Origin: JACVRW01 sp963716215
GTDB taxonomy: Bacteria > Actinomycetota > Thermoleophilia > Solirubrobacterales > Thermoleophilaceae
Reading direction: 5' to 3'
NCBI GenBank assembly: GCA_963716215.1
Contig: OY970298.1
Coordinates: 2,232,001-2,296,000 of the forward strand
Length of the DNA: 64,000 nucleotides
Program-made: the position numbers and the translations under genes
Shown: positions 1-7,986 of the stretch, in pieces
Numbering within the stretch: position 1 is the first letter of the stretch
How the letters are laid out: each line of letters opens with the position of its first letter
The notes under the pieces: model-generated
What the model saw: only the letters and a program-made list of their open reading frames with translations
The model's database searches: none
What the model was told of the DNA's origin: nothing

Positions 1-374
1 GCAAGGCCTATGAGGCTTTCGCTGCCGGCGGGGTCGAGGCGACCGGGGCTTCCTTTGCACCTGACGCCGTTCATCACGCGTATCCCGAGTGGGTGACTCA
101 ATCCGAGTACCGGGGGCCTGACGGACTGCGGACGATGCTGGCCGAGTGGACCGACAACTTCGACGATTTCGAGTTCGAGGTGCGCGAACTGCGTGGGGTC
201 GGAGGCAGCGTCGTCATGCTCGGAGAAACCGTTGGCCGGATCAAGGGATCGGACGTGCCGATCCGACAGCCACTGGGGGCGGTCTACTCGGACTTCCGCG
301 ACGGGCAGATCGGCGAGGCCCGCAACTTCCTCACCTGGCGCGAAGCCCTCGAAGCGGTGGGGCTGTCGGAGTAG
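1..374 (+). CDS. SnoaL-like / NTF2-fold protein, 5' truncated by window edge
   Basis: The reading frame is open from base 3 to the TAG at 372-374 with no start codon in the first codons, so the gene begins before the window. The 123 visible codons read as the second half of a SnoaL-like (NTF2 superfamily) cone-shaped domain: the YRGPDGLR turn, a WTDNFDDFEFEV strand and a C-terminal REALEAVGL tail are characteristic of the small stress or polyketide-cyclase-like proteins that actinobacteria carry in many copies. No catalytic residue can be assigned and the substrate is unknown. A decayed relative starts three bases downstream, suggesting a tandem duplication. Confidence 0.8.
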   Translation, partial: KAYEAFAAGGVEATGASFAPDAVHHAYPEWVTQSEYRGPDGLRTMLAEWTDNFDDFEFEVRELRGVGGSVVMLGETVGRIKGSDVPIRQPLGAVYSDFRDGQIGEARNFLTWREALEAVGLSE

Positions 375-377
375 GCG

Positions 378-667
378 ATGTCGCGGGAGAACGTGGAAGT
401 CGTCCTGAAGCTCCATGCCGCGTTCAAGCGGGGCGGACCTGGACGCCCTCTTTCGCGGGCACGACGGTCTGCGGCGCTGGTGGCAGGAGCTGCGGGATTT
501 CTACGACGAGCTCAGCACGGAGGTCCTCGAGGTTCGCGCTCTCGGAGACCAAGTCGCCGTCGTGTTCCCCATCAGCGGGCGGGGGAAGGGCAGCGGGATC
601 TTGATCGAGGGGCAGGAGTTGACCCAGGTGTTCACGCTGAGCCAGGGCAAGGCGGGCTTCGGTGAGG
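378..667 (+). pseudogene. Decayed SnoaL-like gene
   Basis: ATG at 378 opens a typical SnoaL-family N-terminus (MSRENVEVVLKLHAAFKRG). The frame then shifts by one base near 434-437, where one extra G turns the expected RGDLDALF into another frame. In the new frame the text jumps from DLDALF straight to RGHDGLRRWWQELRD, so about 25 codons that normally lie between these blocks are missing. The C-terminus has no proper end: the frame runs antisense through the neighbouring tRNA. Frameshift, internal deletion and lost tail together indicate a real pseudogene, not just a sequencing slip. It is probably a relic duplicate of the gene immediately upstream. Confidence 0.75.
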
Positions 668-740
668 TAGCTCCGGATGGATTCGAACCATCGACCTCAC
701 GATTATGAGTCGTGCGCTCTAACCGCTGAGCTACGGAGCC
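668..740 (-). tRNA. tRNA with CAT anticodon (elongator Met or Ile2)
   Basis: On the minus strand this 73-nt segment folds as a full cloverleaf: acceptor GGCTCCG with CGGAGCT (G1:U72 wobble), D stem GCTC/GAGC, anticodon stem CACGA/TCGTG with loop CTCATAA, and T arm GATGG-TTCGAAT-CCATC. The anticodon is CAT. It lacks the C1:A72 mismatch and GGG/CCC anticodon stem of initiator tRNA. The G1:U72 pair suits actinobacterial elongator Met, while the 8-nt D loop and CGACTCATAATCG core resemble lysidine-modified Ile2, so the identity is left open. CCA is not encoded. Confidence 0.92.
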
Positions 741-783
741 GCGTCGGGGATCAAGCCTAGAGGTAGAGCCAACCGCCGGCAGC

Positions 784-812
784 TTGCGGCGTAGCCAAGT
801 CGGTTCTAGGAT
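784..812 (+). promoter_or_regulatory. Promoter of the secreted-protein gene (leaderless)
   Basis: TTGCGG (784-789), a 17-nt spacer and TAGGAT (807-812) form a good housekeeping promoter. The -10 ends 7 nt before the ATG at 820, placing the predicted transcription start on the start codon itself. Confidence 0.55.
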
Positions 813-819
813 CGCGACG

Positions 820-1926
820 ATGGGCGGGCGGGTTGTGCTTCTTGGGCTGCTGGCGTGCTTGGTCGCTGTTCCGGTCGCTGACGCGGCGTCCGCGACGCTG
901 ACGAGCCCGCCGAACGGAGCCACCTACTACACCGGGTCGCAATTCACGGCGCCCGTGCCGTGGTCGGGCTCCTTCACGTTCGAGCCCTGCTCGGGCAACA
1001 ACTTCTACATCGGCCAGGTACAGCGCTGGGACCGCGCGGCCCCGCCGGCGGGCGACTGGCCCTCCAACGGCGGTAGCAAGCAGACCACGCTGTCGGGCAC
1101 GAACAACCTGTTCCCCGGGGAGTACCACTTCAAGGCCGTCGCCAAGTGTGGGACGACGCCCACCGTCTACTCGGCGGTGAGCACGATTCGCGTGATCAGC
1201 GGGGCCGCGCCGCCGAAGCCGCCGGTCGGGGCCCCCAAGCCGCCGGCAGGGACGAAGCCGGTCTACCCGAAGGCCAGAAAGACGAATTGCACGCGCAAGG
1301 GCAAGCGTGTCCTGTGCGCCCAGCAGAAGGCGCTGGTGAAGCGGTTGGTCAAGGCGGCGAAGCAGACCGCCAAGCAGCGGGTGCCGCTCAAGAAGGCGGC
1401 GACCCGACGCAAGGCGGCCAAGACCCCCGCTCAGCGCGACGCCGCCGGAAAGGCGATCGAGGCGGTGTTCCGGCCGATCGCGGATGCCTACATCAACCTG
1501 CTGGTGCTGTCCAAGAAGCCGCTGCCCACGGTCAAGGTCAACCTGCCGCGAAGCCAGGACGAGTGGAAGAAGCTGGCGCTTCCGATCGCCGAGAAGCAGG
1601 CGGAGAAGAAGTGGGGCGACACCCGCCTGTGGACCGTGTACGAGTTCGGCAAGGAGGCCGACAAGACGCTGGCGCTGACGAGCCAGTACGCCGCTGAGAC
1701 CGACCGCAAGTACGTGGCTGATCCAGGTGTGCGCGCCGAGCTCGATGCGCTCGCGCCGGCGCTGTGCAACACCGCCTTCTACTACCAGTGCGCGGCCGAA
1801 GGCAAGGCAGCCGTTATCTCGCACGGCCTCGTCCAGACCGGGCAGGAGCACAAGCTCCACAACCAGGCGTCTGATCTGTCGATCGCCGGGGCGAAGGTCG
1901 TCTTCAAGCCCCCGCGGGGCTTCTAA
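820..1926 (+). CDS. Secreted lysine-rich protein of unknown function
   Basis: 368 residues. The ATG at 820 is preferred because it directly begins a signal peptide (MGGRVVLLGLLACLVAVPVADA, cleavage near residue 22) and follows a promoter with leaderless spacing. Residues about 25-130 form a beta-rich, Thr/Ser/Pro-containing segment that could be an Ig-like extracellular domain. Residues 130-150 are a KPP/PAG proline hinge. From 150 on the chain is strongly basic and likely helical (runs of K, R, A), with four cysteines that could pair outside the cell. No enzyme motif is recognised. It stands alone between a tRNA and a formiminotransferase gene and is most likely an exported wall-associated protein. 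Confidence 0.7.
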   Translation: MGGRVVLLGLLACLVAVPVADAASATLTSPPNGATYYTGSQFTAPVPWSGSFTFEPCSGNNFYIGQVQRWDRAAPPAGDWPSNGGSKQTTLSGTNNLFPGEYHFKAVAKCGTTPTVYSAVSTIRVISGAAPPKPPVGAPKPPAGTKPVYPKARKTNCTRKGKRVLCAQQKALVKRLVKAAKQTAKQRVPLKKAATRRKAAKTPAQRDAAGKAIEAVFRPIADAYINLLVLSKKPLPTVKVNLPRSQDEWKKLALPIAEKQAEKKWGDTRLWTVYEFGKEADKTLALTSQYAAETDRKYVADPGVRAELDALAPALCNTAFYYQCAAEGKAAVISHGLVQTGQEHKLHNQASDLSIAGAKVVFKPPRGF

Positions 1927-1936
1927 CGCCGGTTGG

Positions 1937-2050
1937 CTAGCCGAGAAGTCCGTCCGCGCCGAGCGGATGCGCGAGAACATCGACGTCTTCGACGTCGAGC
2001 TCACCGATGAGGAGATGACGCGCGTCGCGCCGATGGACACCGGCGGGGGA
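1937..2050 (+). pseudogene. C-terminal remnant of an aldo/keto reductase
   Basis: In one frame this short stretch reads EKSVRAERMRENIDVFDVEL followed by TDEEM and a DTG end. This matches the conserved C-terminal segment of aldo/keto reductases (IPKS-x-x-x-x-R-I-x-E-N-x-x-x-F-DFELT-x-E-x-M), where the K-S-x-R part contacts NADPH phosphate. Nothing of the catalytic barrel remains upstream; that DNA encodes the end of the secreted protein in another frame. It is a leftover of a deleted gene and gives no functional product. Confidence 0.6.
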
Positions 2051-2073
2051 CTGACAGCGTCTAGCCTTATGAG

Positions 2074-2958
2074 GTGGCTCAGAACCCGCTTCTGATCGCC
2101 GTTCCGAACGTCAGCGAGGGCCGCGACCGCGCGGTGCTCGAGCGCCTCGAGGGCGCCGTCGGGCCCGCGTTGGTGCTCGACGTGCACGTGGACCCCGATC
2201 ACAACCGCGCGGTGTTCACGCTCGCGGGCCGCCAGGGCGACCTCGCGGCCGGGCTGGTCGGTCTAGCGAAGGCCGCGGTTGCCAACATCGATCTCAGCGC
2301 CCACGAGGGCGTTCATCCGCACGTCGGCGCGCTGGATGTGATGCCGGTCGTCTGGCTCGACGCGGAGCGTCGTGGGGCGGCCGCGGCGGAGGCGCTGACC
2401 GCCGCCGCGCTCGTCGGCGAAGAGGCCGAGCTGCCCGTCTTTCTCTACGGCGACCTCGCCACCCGGCCCGAGCACGCCGAGCGCGCCTGGCTGCGTCGCG
2501 GCGGCCCGGCGGGGCTCGCGGAGCGGATGCGGAGCGGCGAGCTGACCCCCGACTACGGGCCGCGGCGCGCGCACCCGACCGCCGGGGCTGTGCTCGCCAC
2601 CGCGCGCCGGCCGCTGGTGGCGTTCAACGTCGACCTCGCCACCGACGACGTCGAGCTGGCCAAGTCGATCGCGGCGGACCTGCGCGAGGCCTCGGGCGGT
2701 CTGCCCGGCGTGCGCGCGCTCGGCCTCTACCTCGCGGCGCGCGGCCGGGCCCAGGTCTCGACAAACGTGCACGACCACGTCGCCGTGCCGCTGGCCGAGA
2801 TCGTCGAGCGCGTGCGCGCGCGGGCGCCGGTGGCCGAGGCGGAGCTGATCGGGCTGGCGCCGCGCGCCGCGTTCGACGGCTTCCCCGACGACGTGCCGCT
2901 ACACGGCTTCACCCCCGAGCGCCACATCCTCGAGGAGGCGCTGGCGGTGCTCCATTAG
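2074..2958 (+). CDS. Glutamate formiminotransferase-like protein (FtcD N-terminal family)
   Basis: 294 residues starting at GTG 2074. The sequence begins with IAVPNVSEGRD and continues with DHNRAVFTLAG, HEGVHPHVGALDV, PVFLYGD and a long C-terminal ferredoxin-like domain. These are signature blocks of the formiminotransferase domain that moves a formimino group from formiminoglutamate to tetrahydrofolate in histidine degradation. The His in HEGVHPH corresponds to the catalytic histidine region of the family. The cyclodeaminase domain of bifunctional FtcD is absent, and no hut genes are nearby, so the substrate may be a different folate donor. It ends 26 bp before a separately promoted small gene. 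Confidence 0.85.
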   Translation: MAQNPLLIAVPNVSEGRDRAVLERLEGAVGPALVLDVHVDPDHNRAVFTLAGRQGDLAAGLVGLAKAAVANIDLSAHEGVHPHVGALDVMPVVWLDAERRGAAAAEALTAAALVGEEAELPVFLYGDLATRPEHAERAWLRRGGPAGLAERMRSGELTPDYGPRRAHPTAGAVLATARRPLVAFNVDLATDDVELAKSIAADLREASGGLPGVRALGLYLAARGRAQVSTNVHDHVAVPLAEIVERVRARAPVAEAELIGLAPRAAFDGFPDDVPLHGFTPERHILEEALAVLH

Positions 2959-2971
2959 GGCCCGCGGCGAG

Positions 2972-2977
2972 TAGGCT
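2972..2977 (+). promoter_or_regulatory. -10 element TAGGCT, leaderless spacing
   Basis: TAGGCT lies 7 nt before the ATG at 2985. No convincing -35 is visible. The spacing predicts a leaderless transcript for the small membrane protein gene and the genes behind it. Confidence 0.45.
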
Positions 2978-2984
2978 GCGGACC

Positions 2985-3332
2985 ATGGCGCAGACTAAGC
3001 GCAAGCGCACCCGCAAGCACCGCGGCACCCCCGCCGGCACGATCGAGCGGGCGGGGCGCACCGGCAGCGGCGGCACCCGGCAGGACGCCAAGCAGATCTC
3101 CCGCAACCGGCGTGCGGAGCGGCTGGACAAGGAGCCCAGCTGGCGCGGCGCGATGCAGCGCGCCGCGATCGCCGCCGCGGTGTTCGGCGTGCTCGTCGTG
3201 GTGGTGTTCGGCCGCGACGTCGCGCAGGGCGCGATCCTCGCCGCGTTCATGTTCTTCCTGTACATCCCGCTCGGGTACGCCACCGACACGTTCATCTACC
3301 GCTTCCGCCAGCGCCGGAAGCAATCCCGCTGA
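2985..3332 (+). CDS. Small two-helix membrane protein, unknown function
   Basis: 115 residues. Residues 1-65 are very basic (KRKRTRKHRG and a run of R/K, G and T), predicted to be cytoplasmic and able to contact nucleic acid or lipid head groups. Two hydrophobic helices follow at about residues 60-80 and 83-105, then a basic tail RFRQRRKQSR. This architecture suits a positive-inside hairpin anchored in the cytoplasmic membrane. It heads a tight cluster: the hydrolase gene starts 2 bp after its stop, then hisS and aspS overlap. I do not recognise a named family beyond small actinobacterial membrane proteins. Confidence 0.7.
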   Translation: MAQTKRKRTRKHRGTPAGTIERAGRTGSGGTRQDAKQISRNRRAERLDKEPSWRGAMQRAAIAAAVFGVLVVVVFGRDVAQGAILAAFMFFLYIPLGYATDTFIYRFRQRRKQSR

Positions 3333-3334
3333 CA

Positions 3335-3973
3335 ATGGACGTGCGGACGTTCACCGTCGGCCCCGTGGCCGAGAACACCTACATCTTCCGGCGCGACGGC
3401 TCCGACCGAGCGCTGATCGTCGATCCAGGCGACGAGGCGGAGACGCTGCTCGGCGCCTTGGACGAGCTCGGCGTGAAGCTCGACGGCATCCTGCTCACGC
3501 ACACGCACTTCGACCACATCGGCGCGGTGGCGCCGGTGGCTCAGGCGACCGGGGCCGAGGTCTGGGTCCCGGAGACGGAGAAGTTCGTGCTCGACGACAT
3601 CAACGCGTCCGTGCCGTGGCCCGGCTTCGGCCCCTTCGAGTCCTACGACGCCGAGCACACGGTCAAGGGGGGCGAACAGCTCGAGCTCGCGGGTTTCGAG
3701 ATAGATGTCCTCTTCACCCCAGGGCACAGCCCCGGCCACGTCACGTTCTCGATCCCCGACGAGAGCGCGATCTTCTCCGGCGACGTCCTGTTCCAGAACT
3801 CGGTCGGGCGGACCGACCTGCCCGGCGGGGACTGGAACACCCTGCTCGAGTCGATCCGCACGCTGGTGGACACGCTGCCGGAGGAGACCGCGGTCTACCC
3901 GGGGCACATGGGCATCACGAGCCTCGGCGCCGAGCGCGCGAGCAATCCGTTCCTCGCCGAGCTGGCGCGGTGA
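3335..3973 (+). CDS. Metallo-beta-lactamase-fold hydrolase (glyoxalase II-like)
   Basis: 212 residues. The metal-binding motif THTHFDHIG (about residues 54-62) is followed by the third ligand His in TPGHSPGHV (near residue 130), the bridging Asp in FSGDVLF (near 150) and the last His in YPGHMG (near 190). The short form without the glutathione-specific C-terminal domain is typical of YcbL-type binuclear zinc hydrolases, which act on thioesters such as S-lactoylglutathione analogues. The natural substrate in an actinobacterium, which would use mycothiol or other thiols, is unclear. The stop codon overlaps the GTG of hisS by 4 bases, so the two are translationally coupled. Confidence 0.88.
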   Translation: MDVRTFTVGPVAENTYIFRRDGSDRALIVDPGDEAETLLGALDELGVKLDGILLTHTHFDHIGAVAPVAQATGAEVWVPETEKFVLDDINASVPWPGFGPFESYDAEHTVKGGEQLELAGFEIDVLFTPGHSPGHVTFSIPDESAIFSGDVLFQNSVGRTDLPGGDWNTLLESIRTLVDTLPEETAVYPGHMGITSLGAERASNPFLAELAR

Positions 3974-5208
3974 GCCGGGGGCTTCAGGCCCCCAGGGGCA
4001 CGTTCGACGTCGAGCCCGGCGACGGCCGCCGGCGGCTTGCGCTGCAGCGGATCGTCGCGGAGGTGCTCGGCCGGGCCGGGTACGAGCCATTCGACACGCC
4101 GGTCTTCGAGAACACCGAGCTGTTCGCCCGCGGCGTGGGGGAGTCCACCGACATCGTGCAGAAGGAGATGTTCACCTTCGAGGACAAAGCTGGGCGTTCG
4201 CTCACGCTGCGGCCCGAGGCCACCGCGGGCGTCTGTCGCGCATACGTGGAGCACGGCATGCACAAGCTCGCCCAGCCGGTCAAGGTCTGGTCCTGGGGGC
4301 CGTTCTTCCGCCACGAGGCCCCTCAGGCCGGGCGCTTCCGTCAGTTCACGCAGTTCGACGCCGAGGCGATCGGCTCCGACGACCCGAGCCTCGACGCCGA
4401 GCTGATCCTGCTGCTGAGCGAGATCATCGAGCGCGCCGGCGCGGGTCCGGCCCGGCTGCGCCTGTCCAGTCTCGGCAGTCGTGAGACGCGCGCGGCATAC
4501 CTCGACGAGCTGGCCGCCTACCTGCGTCAGCACGAGGGTGAGCTCTCGGATGAGGTCAGGGCGCGCATCGACCAGAACCCGCTGCGCGCGTTCGACGCCG
4601 ACCACGAGGGCACCCGCCGGGTCGTGGCGGGGGCCCCCAAGCTGGTGGAGCGCCTCGACGCCGAGGACGCCGAGCACTTTCGCGCTGTGCTGGCGCTGCT
4701 CGACGCGGCGGGAGCTGGGTACGAGGTCGACGCCACGCTCGTGCGGGGGCTCGACTACTACACGCGCACGGTCTTCGAGTTCGAGAGCGAGCGGCTGGGC
4801 GCGCAGGCCGCGCTCGGCGGAGGGGGTCGCTACGACGGCCTGGTCGAGCAGCTCGGTGGCCCGGCGACGCCGGGCGTCGGGTTCGCCGGCGGCGTGGAGC
4901 GCATCCTGCTCGCCTCGACCGTCGAGCCCGAGCCGGACGCGCGGGTGTTCATCGCGCTGGCCAAGCCGGACGCGATCGCCGAGGCGTTCGGCCTGGCCCG
5001 GGCGCTGCGCCAGCAGGGCATCCGCGTGGAGATCGAGCAGGCCGGCCGCTCGATGAAAGGGCAGCTCAAGCAGGCCGACCGCATCGGCGCGGGCGTGACC
5101 GTCATCGTGGGCGACGGGTTCGAGGTGAAGGACATGGACAGCGGCGGTCAGAGCACTGCTCGAGACGCCGACGAGGTCGTGCAGCGCGTGCAGGAGCTGC
5201 TCGGGTGA
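3970..5208 (+). CDS. hisS: Histidyl-tRNA synthetase
   Basis: 412 residues from GTG 3970, which overlaps the preceding stop as GTGA. The N-terminus APRGTFDVEP is the conserved HisRS opening. Class II motif 2 is seen as FRHEAPQAGRFRQF, the histidine-specific loop as LVRGLDYYTRTVFEF (HisA) and ALGGGGRYDGL (HisB), and motif 3 as GVGFAGGVERI. The C-terminal anticodon-binding domain (about residues 320-412) is complete. The enzyme attaches histidine to tRNA-His in the cytoplasm. It is coupled to aspS by another 4-base GTGA overlap. The hisS-aspS pairing is common in Gram-positive bacteria. Confidence 0.96.
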   Translation: MSRGLQAPRGTFDVEPGDGRRRLALQRIVAEVLGRAGYEPFDTPVFENTELFARGVGESTDIVQKEMFTFEDKAGRSLTLRPEATAGVCRAYVEHGMHKLAQPVKVWSWGPFFRHEAPQAGRFRQFTQFDAEAIGSDDPSLDAELILLLSEIIERAGAGPARLRLSSLGSRETRAAYLDELAAYLRQHEGELSDEVRARIDQNPLRAFDADHEGTRRVVAGAPKLVERLDAEDAEHFRAVLALLDAAGAGYEVDATLVRGLDYYTRTVFEFESERLGAQAALGGGGRYDGLVEQLGGPATPGVGFAGGVERILLASTVEPEPDARVFIALAKPDAIAEAFGLARALRQQGIRVEIEQAGRSMKGQLKQADRIGAGVTVIVGDGFEVKDMDSGGQSTARDADEVVQRVQELLG

Positions 5209-6968
5209 GGCCGCCGCGCGCGAACCGCTATCGCGACCACTGGGCCGGCGACCTGCGCGCGGAGCAGATCGGCGAGCGCCCGCGGGTGGCGGGGTGGGTC
5301 CACCGCCGCCGCGATCACGGCGGGTTGATCTTCATCGACCTACGGGACCGCAGCGGGCTGGTGCAGCTCGTGTTCCGGCCCGAGGAGGCGTCCGAGGCGC
5401 ATGCCGCCGCTGGCCGCCTGAGGGCGGAGGACGTGGTCTCCGCGACCGGCGAGCTCGTGCGCCGCGAGGAGGGGACGGTCAACCCGAACCTGCCGAGCGG
5501 TGAGGTCGAGCTGGCCGTGTCGGAGTTCGACCTGCTCGCCGACTCCGAGACGCCGCCGTTCCAGATCGACGAGGACGAGCCGGTGGGGGAGGAGCTGCGC
5601 CTGCGCTATCGCTATCTCGACCTGCGCAAGGATCCGATGCGGGACATGATGGTCCTGCGCCACGACGTGGTGAAGACGATCCGCGACCATCTCTCGGAGC
5701 GCGACTTCCTCGAGGTCGAGACGCCGGTCCTCACGCGCTCGACGCCCGAGGGCGCGCGCGACTTCCTCGTGCCCAGCCGGCTGATCCGCGGCTCCTGGTA
5801 CGCGCTGCCACAGTCGCCGCAGCTGTTCAAGCAGCTGTTGATGGTGGGCGGCCTGGAGCGGTACTTCCAGATCGCGCGCTGCTTCCGCGACGAGGACTTC
5901 CGCGCCGATCGCCAGCCGGAGTTCACCCAGCTGGACGTGGAGATGGCGTTCGTGGACGAGGACGACGTGTTCGACCTGATCGACCCGCTGCTCCAGCGCG
6001 TGCTGGCGCTGGGCGGGATCGAGGTGAGCCTGCCGCTCGAGCGCGTCTCCTACGACGAGACGATGCTGCGCTACGGCTCCGACCGCCCCGACCGCCGCCT
6101 CGGCGTGGAGATCCACGACCTCACGGACGTCTTCCGCAGGTCGGCCTTCAAGGTCTTCGGTGGCGCGATCGAGGCCGGCGGGGTCGTTCGCGCCCTGCGC
6201 GCGCGGGGGGACTTCCCGCGCAGCCGGATCGACAAGCTCGAGGAGAAGGCCAAGGAGCTGGGGGCGAAGGGGCTCGCCTGGGCCGTCGTCGAGGGCGACG
6301 GCTGGCGCTCGCCGATCGCGAAGTTCCTGAGCGAGGACGAGATCGCGCGCACGACGGAGGCTCTGGAGGCGCAGGACGGCGACGTGATCCTGTTCGCCGC
6401 GGACACCGCGGCACTCGCCGCGCGGGTGCTCGGCGCGCTGCGCCCCGAGGTGGCGGAGGCGCAGCCGACCGGCCACGACTGCTTCTGGATAGTGGACTTC
6501 CCCATGTTCGACTGGAGCGAGGCAGAGGGGCGCTGGGACGCGCTGCACCACCCCTTCACATCGCCAACCGGGGACCTCGACGCCGATCCGGGCAGCTGGC
6601 GCTCGCGCGCCTACGACGTGGTGCTCGACGGCTGGGAGCTGGGCGGTGGCTCGATCCGCATCAACCGCCCCGACGTGCAGCAGCGGGTCTTCGACGCGCT
6701 CGGCATCGGTCCCGAGGAGGCACGGGAGCGCTTCGGGTTCCTGCTCGAGGCGCTGACCTTCGGGGCGCCGCCACACGGCGGGATCGCGTTCGGGATCGAC
6801 CGCATCGTGGCGCTGCTCGGCGCCCGCGACTCGATCCGCGACGCGATCGCGTTCCCAAAGGCCGCCAGCGGGGCCGATCCGCTGACCGGCGCGCCGGCGC
6901 CGGTGGGCGACCGCCAGCTGCGGGAGCTGGGCGTGAAGGTGGACGCGCCGCCCGCGCCGCCGCGCTAG
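5205..6968 (+). CDS. aspS: Aspartyl-tRNA synthetase
   Basis: 587 residues from GTG 5205. It carries an N-terminal OB-fold anticodon domain (RVAGWVHRRRDHGGLIFIDL), class II motif 1 near LEVETPVLTRSTPEGARDF, motif 2 FRDEDFRADRQPEFTQLD and motif 3 GGIAFGIDRIVALL. The bacterial GAD insertion domain (about residues 290-410) is present, and FPKAASGADPLTGAP replaces the usual FPK...DPLTGAP C-terminal element. Length and domain order are those of a standard bacterial AspRS. I cannot decide from sequence alone whether it also charges tRNA-Asn. The gene ends the hydrolase-hisS-aspS unit and is followed by a large inverted repeat. Confidence 0.96.
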   Translation: MRPPRANRYRDHWAGDLRAEQIGERPRVAGWVHRRRDHGGLIFIDLRDRSGLVQLVFRPEEASEAHAAAGRLRAEDVVSATGELVRREEGTVNPNLPSGEVELAVSEFDLLADSETPPFQIDEDEPVGEELRLRYRYLDLRKDPMRDMMVLRHDVVKTIRDHLSERDFLEVETPVLTRSTPEGARDFLVPSRLIRGSWYALPQSPQLFKQLLMVGGLERYFQIARCFRDEDFRADRQPEFTQLDVEMAFVDEDDVFDLIDPLLQRVLALGGIEVSLPLERVSYDETMLRYGSDRPDRRLGVEIHDLTDVFRRSAFKVFGGAIEAGGVVRALRARGDFPRSRIDKLEEKAKELGAKGLAWAVVEGDGWRSPIAKFLSEDEIARTTEALEAQDGDVILFAADTAALAARVLGALRPEVAEAQPTGHDCFWIVDFPMFDWSEAEGRWDALHHPFTSPTGDLDADPGSWRSRAYDVVLDGWELGGGSIRINRPDVQQRVFDALGIGPEEARERFGFLLEALTFGAPPHGGIAFGIDRIVALLGARDSIRDAIAFPKAASGADPLTGAPAPVGDRQLRELGVKVDAPPAPPR

Positions 6969-7025
6969 GGGACGGGCGGGCGGCGCCGCGAACAGCAGCG
7001 GGCAGGGGGTGGGCTCTGCTGGAGA

Positions 7026-7074
7026 GGGGTCCCTGAGGAAACGTGACCTATAGGCCCGTTTCTGCAGGAACCCC
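7026..7074. repeat. Imperfect 18-bp inverted repeat downstream of aspS
   Basis: Left arm 7026-7043 and right arm 7057-7074 pair as GGGGT, CCTG and GAAACG blocks separated by a C/A mismatch and a 2-nt mismatch, around a 13-nt loop containing CCTATAGGCC-like sequence. No T-tract follows on the plus strand. It may act as a terminator or mRNA-end stabiliser for the hisS-aspS transcript, or be an operator; sequence alone cannot tell. Confidence 0.5.
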
Positions 7075-7150
7075 CTCGGTCTGGGCTCCCGGGGCGTGTG
7101 CCGGAGCGCCGCCATTCCTGCATGCCTGCTTAGCAATATAACCAAACAGG

Positions 7151-7156
7151 TATACT
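7151..7156 (+). promoter_or_regulatory. -10 element TATACT before the ArsR gene, leaderless spacing
   Basis: TATACT ends 6 nt before ATG 7163. It lies in an AT-rich patch (7135-7156) with a loose two-fold pattern, TATA-N10-TATA, that could be the autoregulatory ArsR operator covering the -10. Confidence 0.5.
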
Positions 7157-7162
7157 CGAACC

Positions 7163-7474
7163 ATGGCGACGACCTTCGACGTGGTGGCCGAGCCGGCCCG
7201 CCGGCAGATCCTCGACCTGCTGCGTGAGCGCCCCCGGCGCGTGGGCGAGCTCGTCGACGCGCTCGGCCTGAGTCAGCCGGGGGTGTCCAAGCACCTGCGC
7301 GTGCTGCGCGACGCAAGCCTCGTTCGAGTCAGGCACGACGCGCAGCGGCGCTGGTACGAGGTCGACCCGCGGCCGCTCGGCGAGATCGACGCTTGGCTCG
7401 AGCCCTACCGCGCCCTGTGGGCCGGTCGCCTGGACGCACTCGAACGACACCTAGACGAAAGGGATCCGGCATGA
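7163..7474 (+). CDS. ArsR-family winged-helix transcriptional regulator
   Basis: 103 residues. The whole protein is a compact ArsR/SmtB winged helix-turn-helix: VVAEPARRQILDLLRERPR (helices 1-2), VGELVDALGLSQPGVSKHL (recognition helix near residues 38-50) and LVRVRHDAQRRWYEVDP (wing). No metal-binding cysteine pair is present, so it probably senses something other than arsenic or zinc. It overlaps the SRPBCC gene by 4 bases (ATGA). ArsR-SRPBCC pairs of this kind are common in actinobacteria, and the regulator usually controls its partner. Its own -10 lies immediately upstream of the ATG. Confidence 0.9.
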   Translation: MATTFDVVAEPARRQILDLLRERPRRVGELVDALGLSQPGVSKHLRVLRDASLVRVRHDAQRRWYEVDPRPLGEIDAWLEPYRALWAGRLDALERHLDERDPA

Positions 7475-7986
7475 AGGCCGACGGCACCGTTGACAAGCTC
7501 GACGACGGACGCTCAGCGATCAGGTTCGAACGCCGACTCGCTCATCCCGTCGCCCGGGTCTGGGCCGCGCTGACCCGCCCGGAGGAGCTGATCGCATGGT
7601 GGGGCGTCGCCGACGTCGAGCTCATCCCGGGAGGCCGCTTCGACGTGCGCTGGCTGAACACCGACGACGAGGGCAACACGGCCGAGATGCACGCGACCAT
7701 CTCCGCGCTGGAGCACGAGCGCCTGCTGGAGCTGGACGGCGACCTCCACGGAGTCCTGCGCTGGGAGCTGCGCCCCGACGGCGACGGCAGCGTGCTGAGC
7801 TTCACCAGCACGCTCGAGCTGCCCGAGGAGTACTCGACGATGGTGCCCGCTGGCTGGCACTTTCACCTCGACGCGCTGGCCGACGCCCTGGACGGACGTT
7901 CCACCGACCTGGTCGAGATCCCGAACTGGGAGCCGATCCACGCCGCCTACGAGGCGAAGGGCGGCACCCGGTCGACCACCTCGTAG
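7471..7986 (+). CDS. SRPBCC / AHSA1-type START-like domain protein
   Basis: 171 residues from ATG 7471. The motifs RFERRLAHPVARVWAALTRP, WWG, DVELIPGGRFDVRW and the C-terminal GWHFHLDALADAL helix are hallmarks of the activator-of-Hsp90-ATPase-1-like (AHSA1) branch of the SRPBCC fold, which encloses a hydrophobic ligand cavity. The ligand is unknown. The gene is translationally coupled to the ArsR regulator in front of it. Its last 40 bp overlap the end of a convergent gene on the other strand. Confidence 0.88.
   Translation: MKADGTVDKLDDGRSAIRFERRLAHPVARVWAALTRPEELIAWWGVADVELIPGGRFDVRWLNTDDEGNTAEMHATISALEHERLLELDGDLHGVLRWELRPDGDGSVLSFTSTLELPEEYSTMVPAGWHFHLDALADALDGRSTDLVEIPNWEPIHAAYEAKGGTRSTTS

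Noticed and set aside
668..740. Initiator tRNA-fMet
   Set aside because: No C1:A72 mismatch and no three G-C pairs at the base of the anticodon stem.
5340..7316. Long minus-strand frame opposite aspS
   Set aside because: Arg/Ala/Val-rich shadow of aspS with no recognisable motif; aspS itself is complete on the plus strand.
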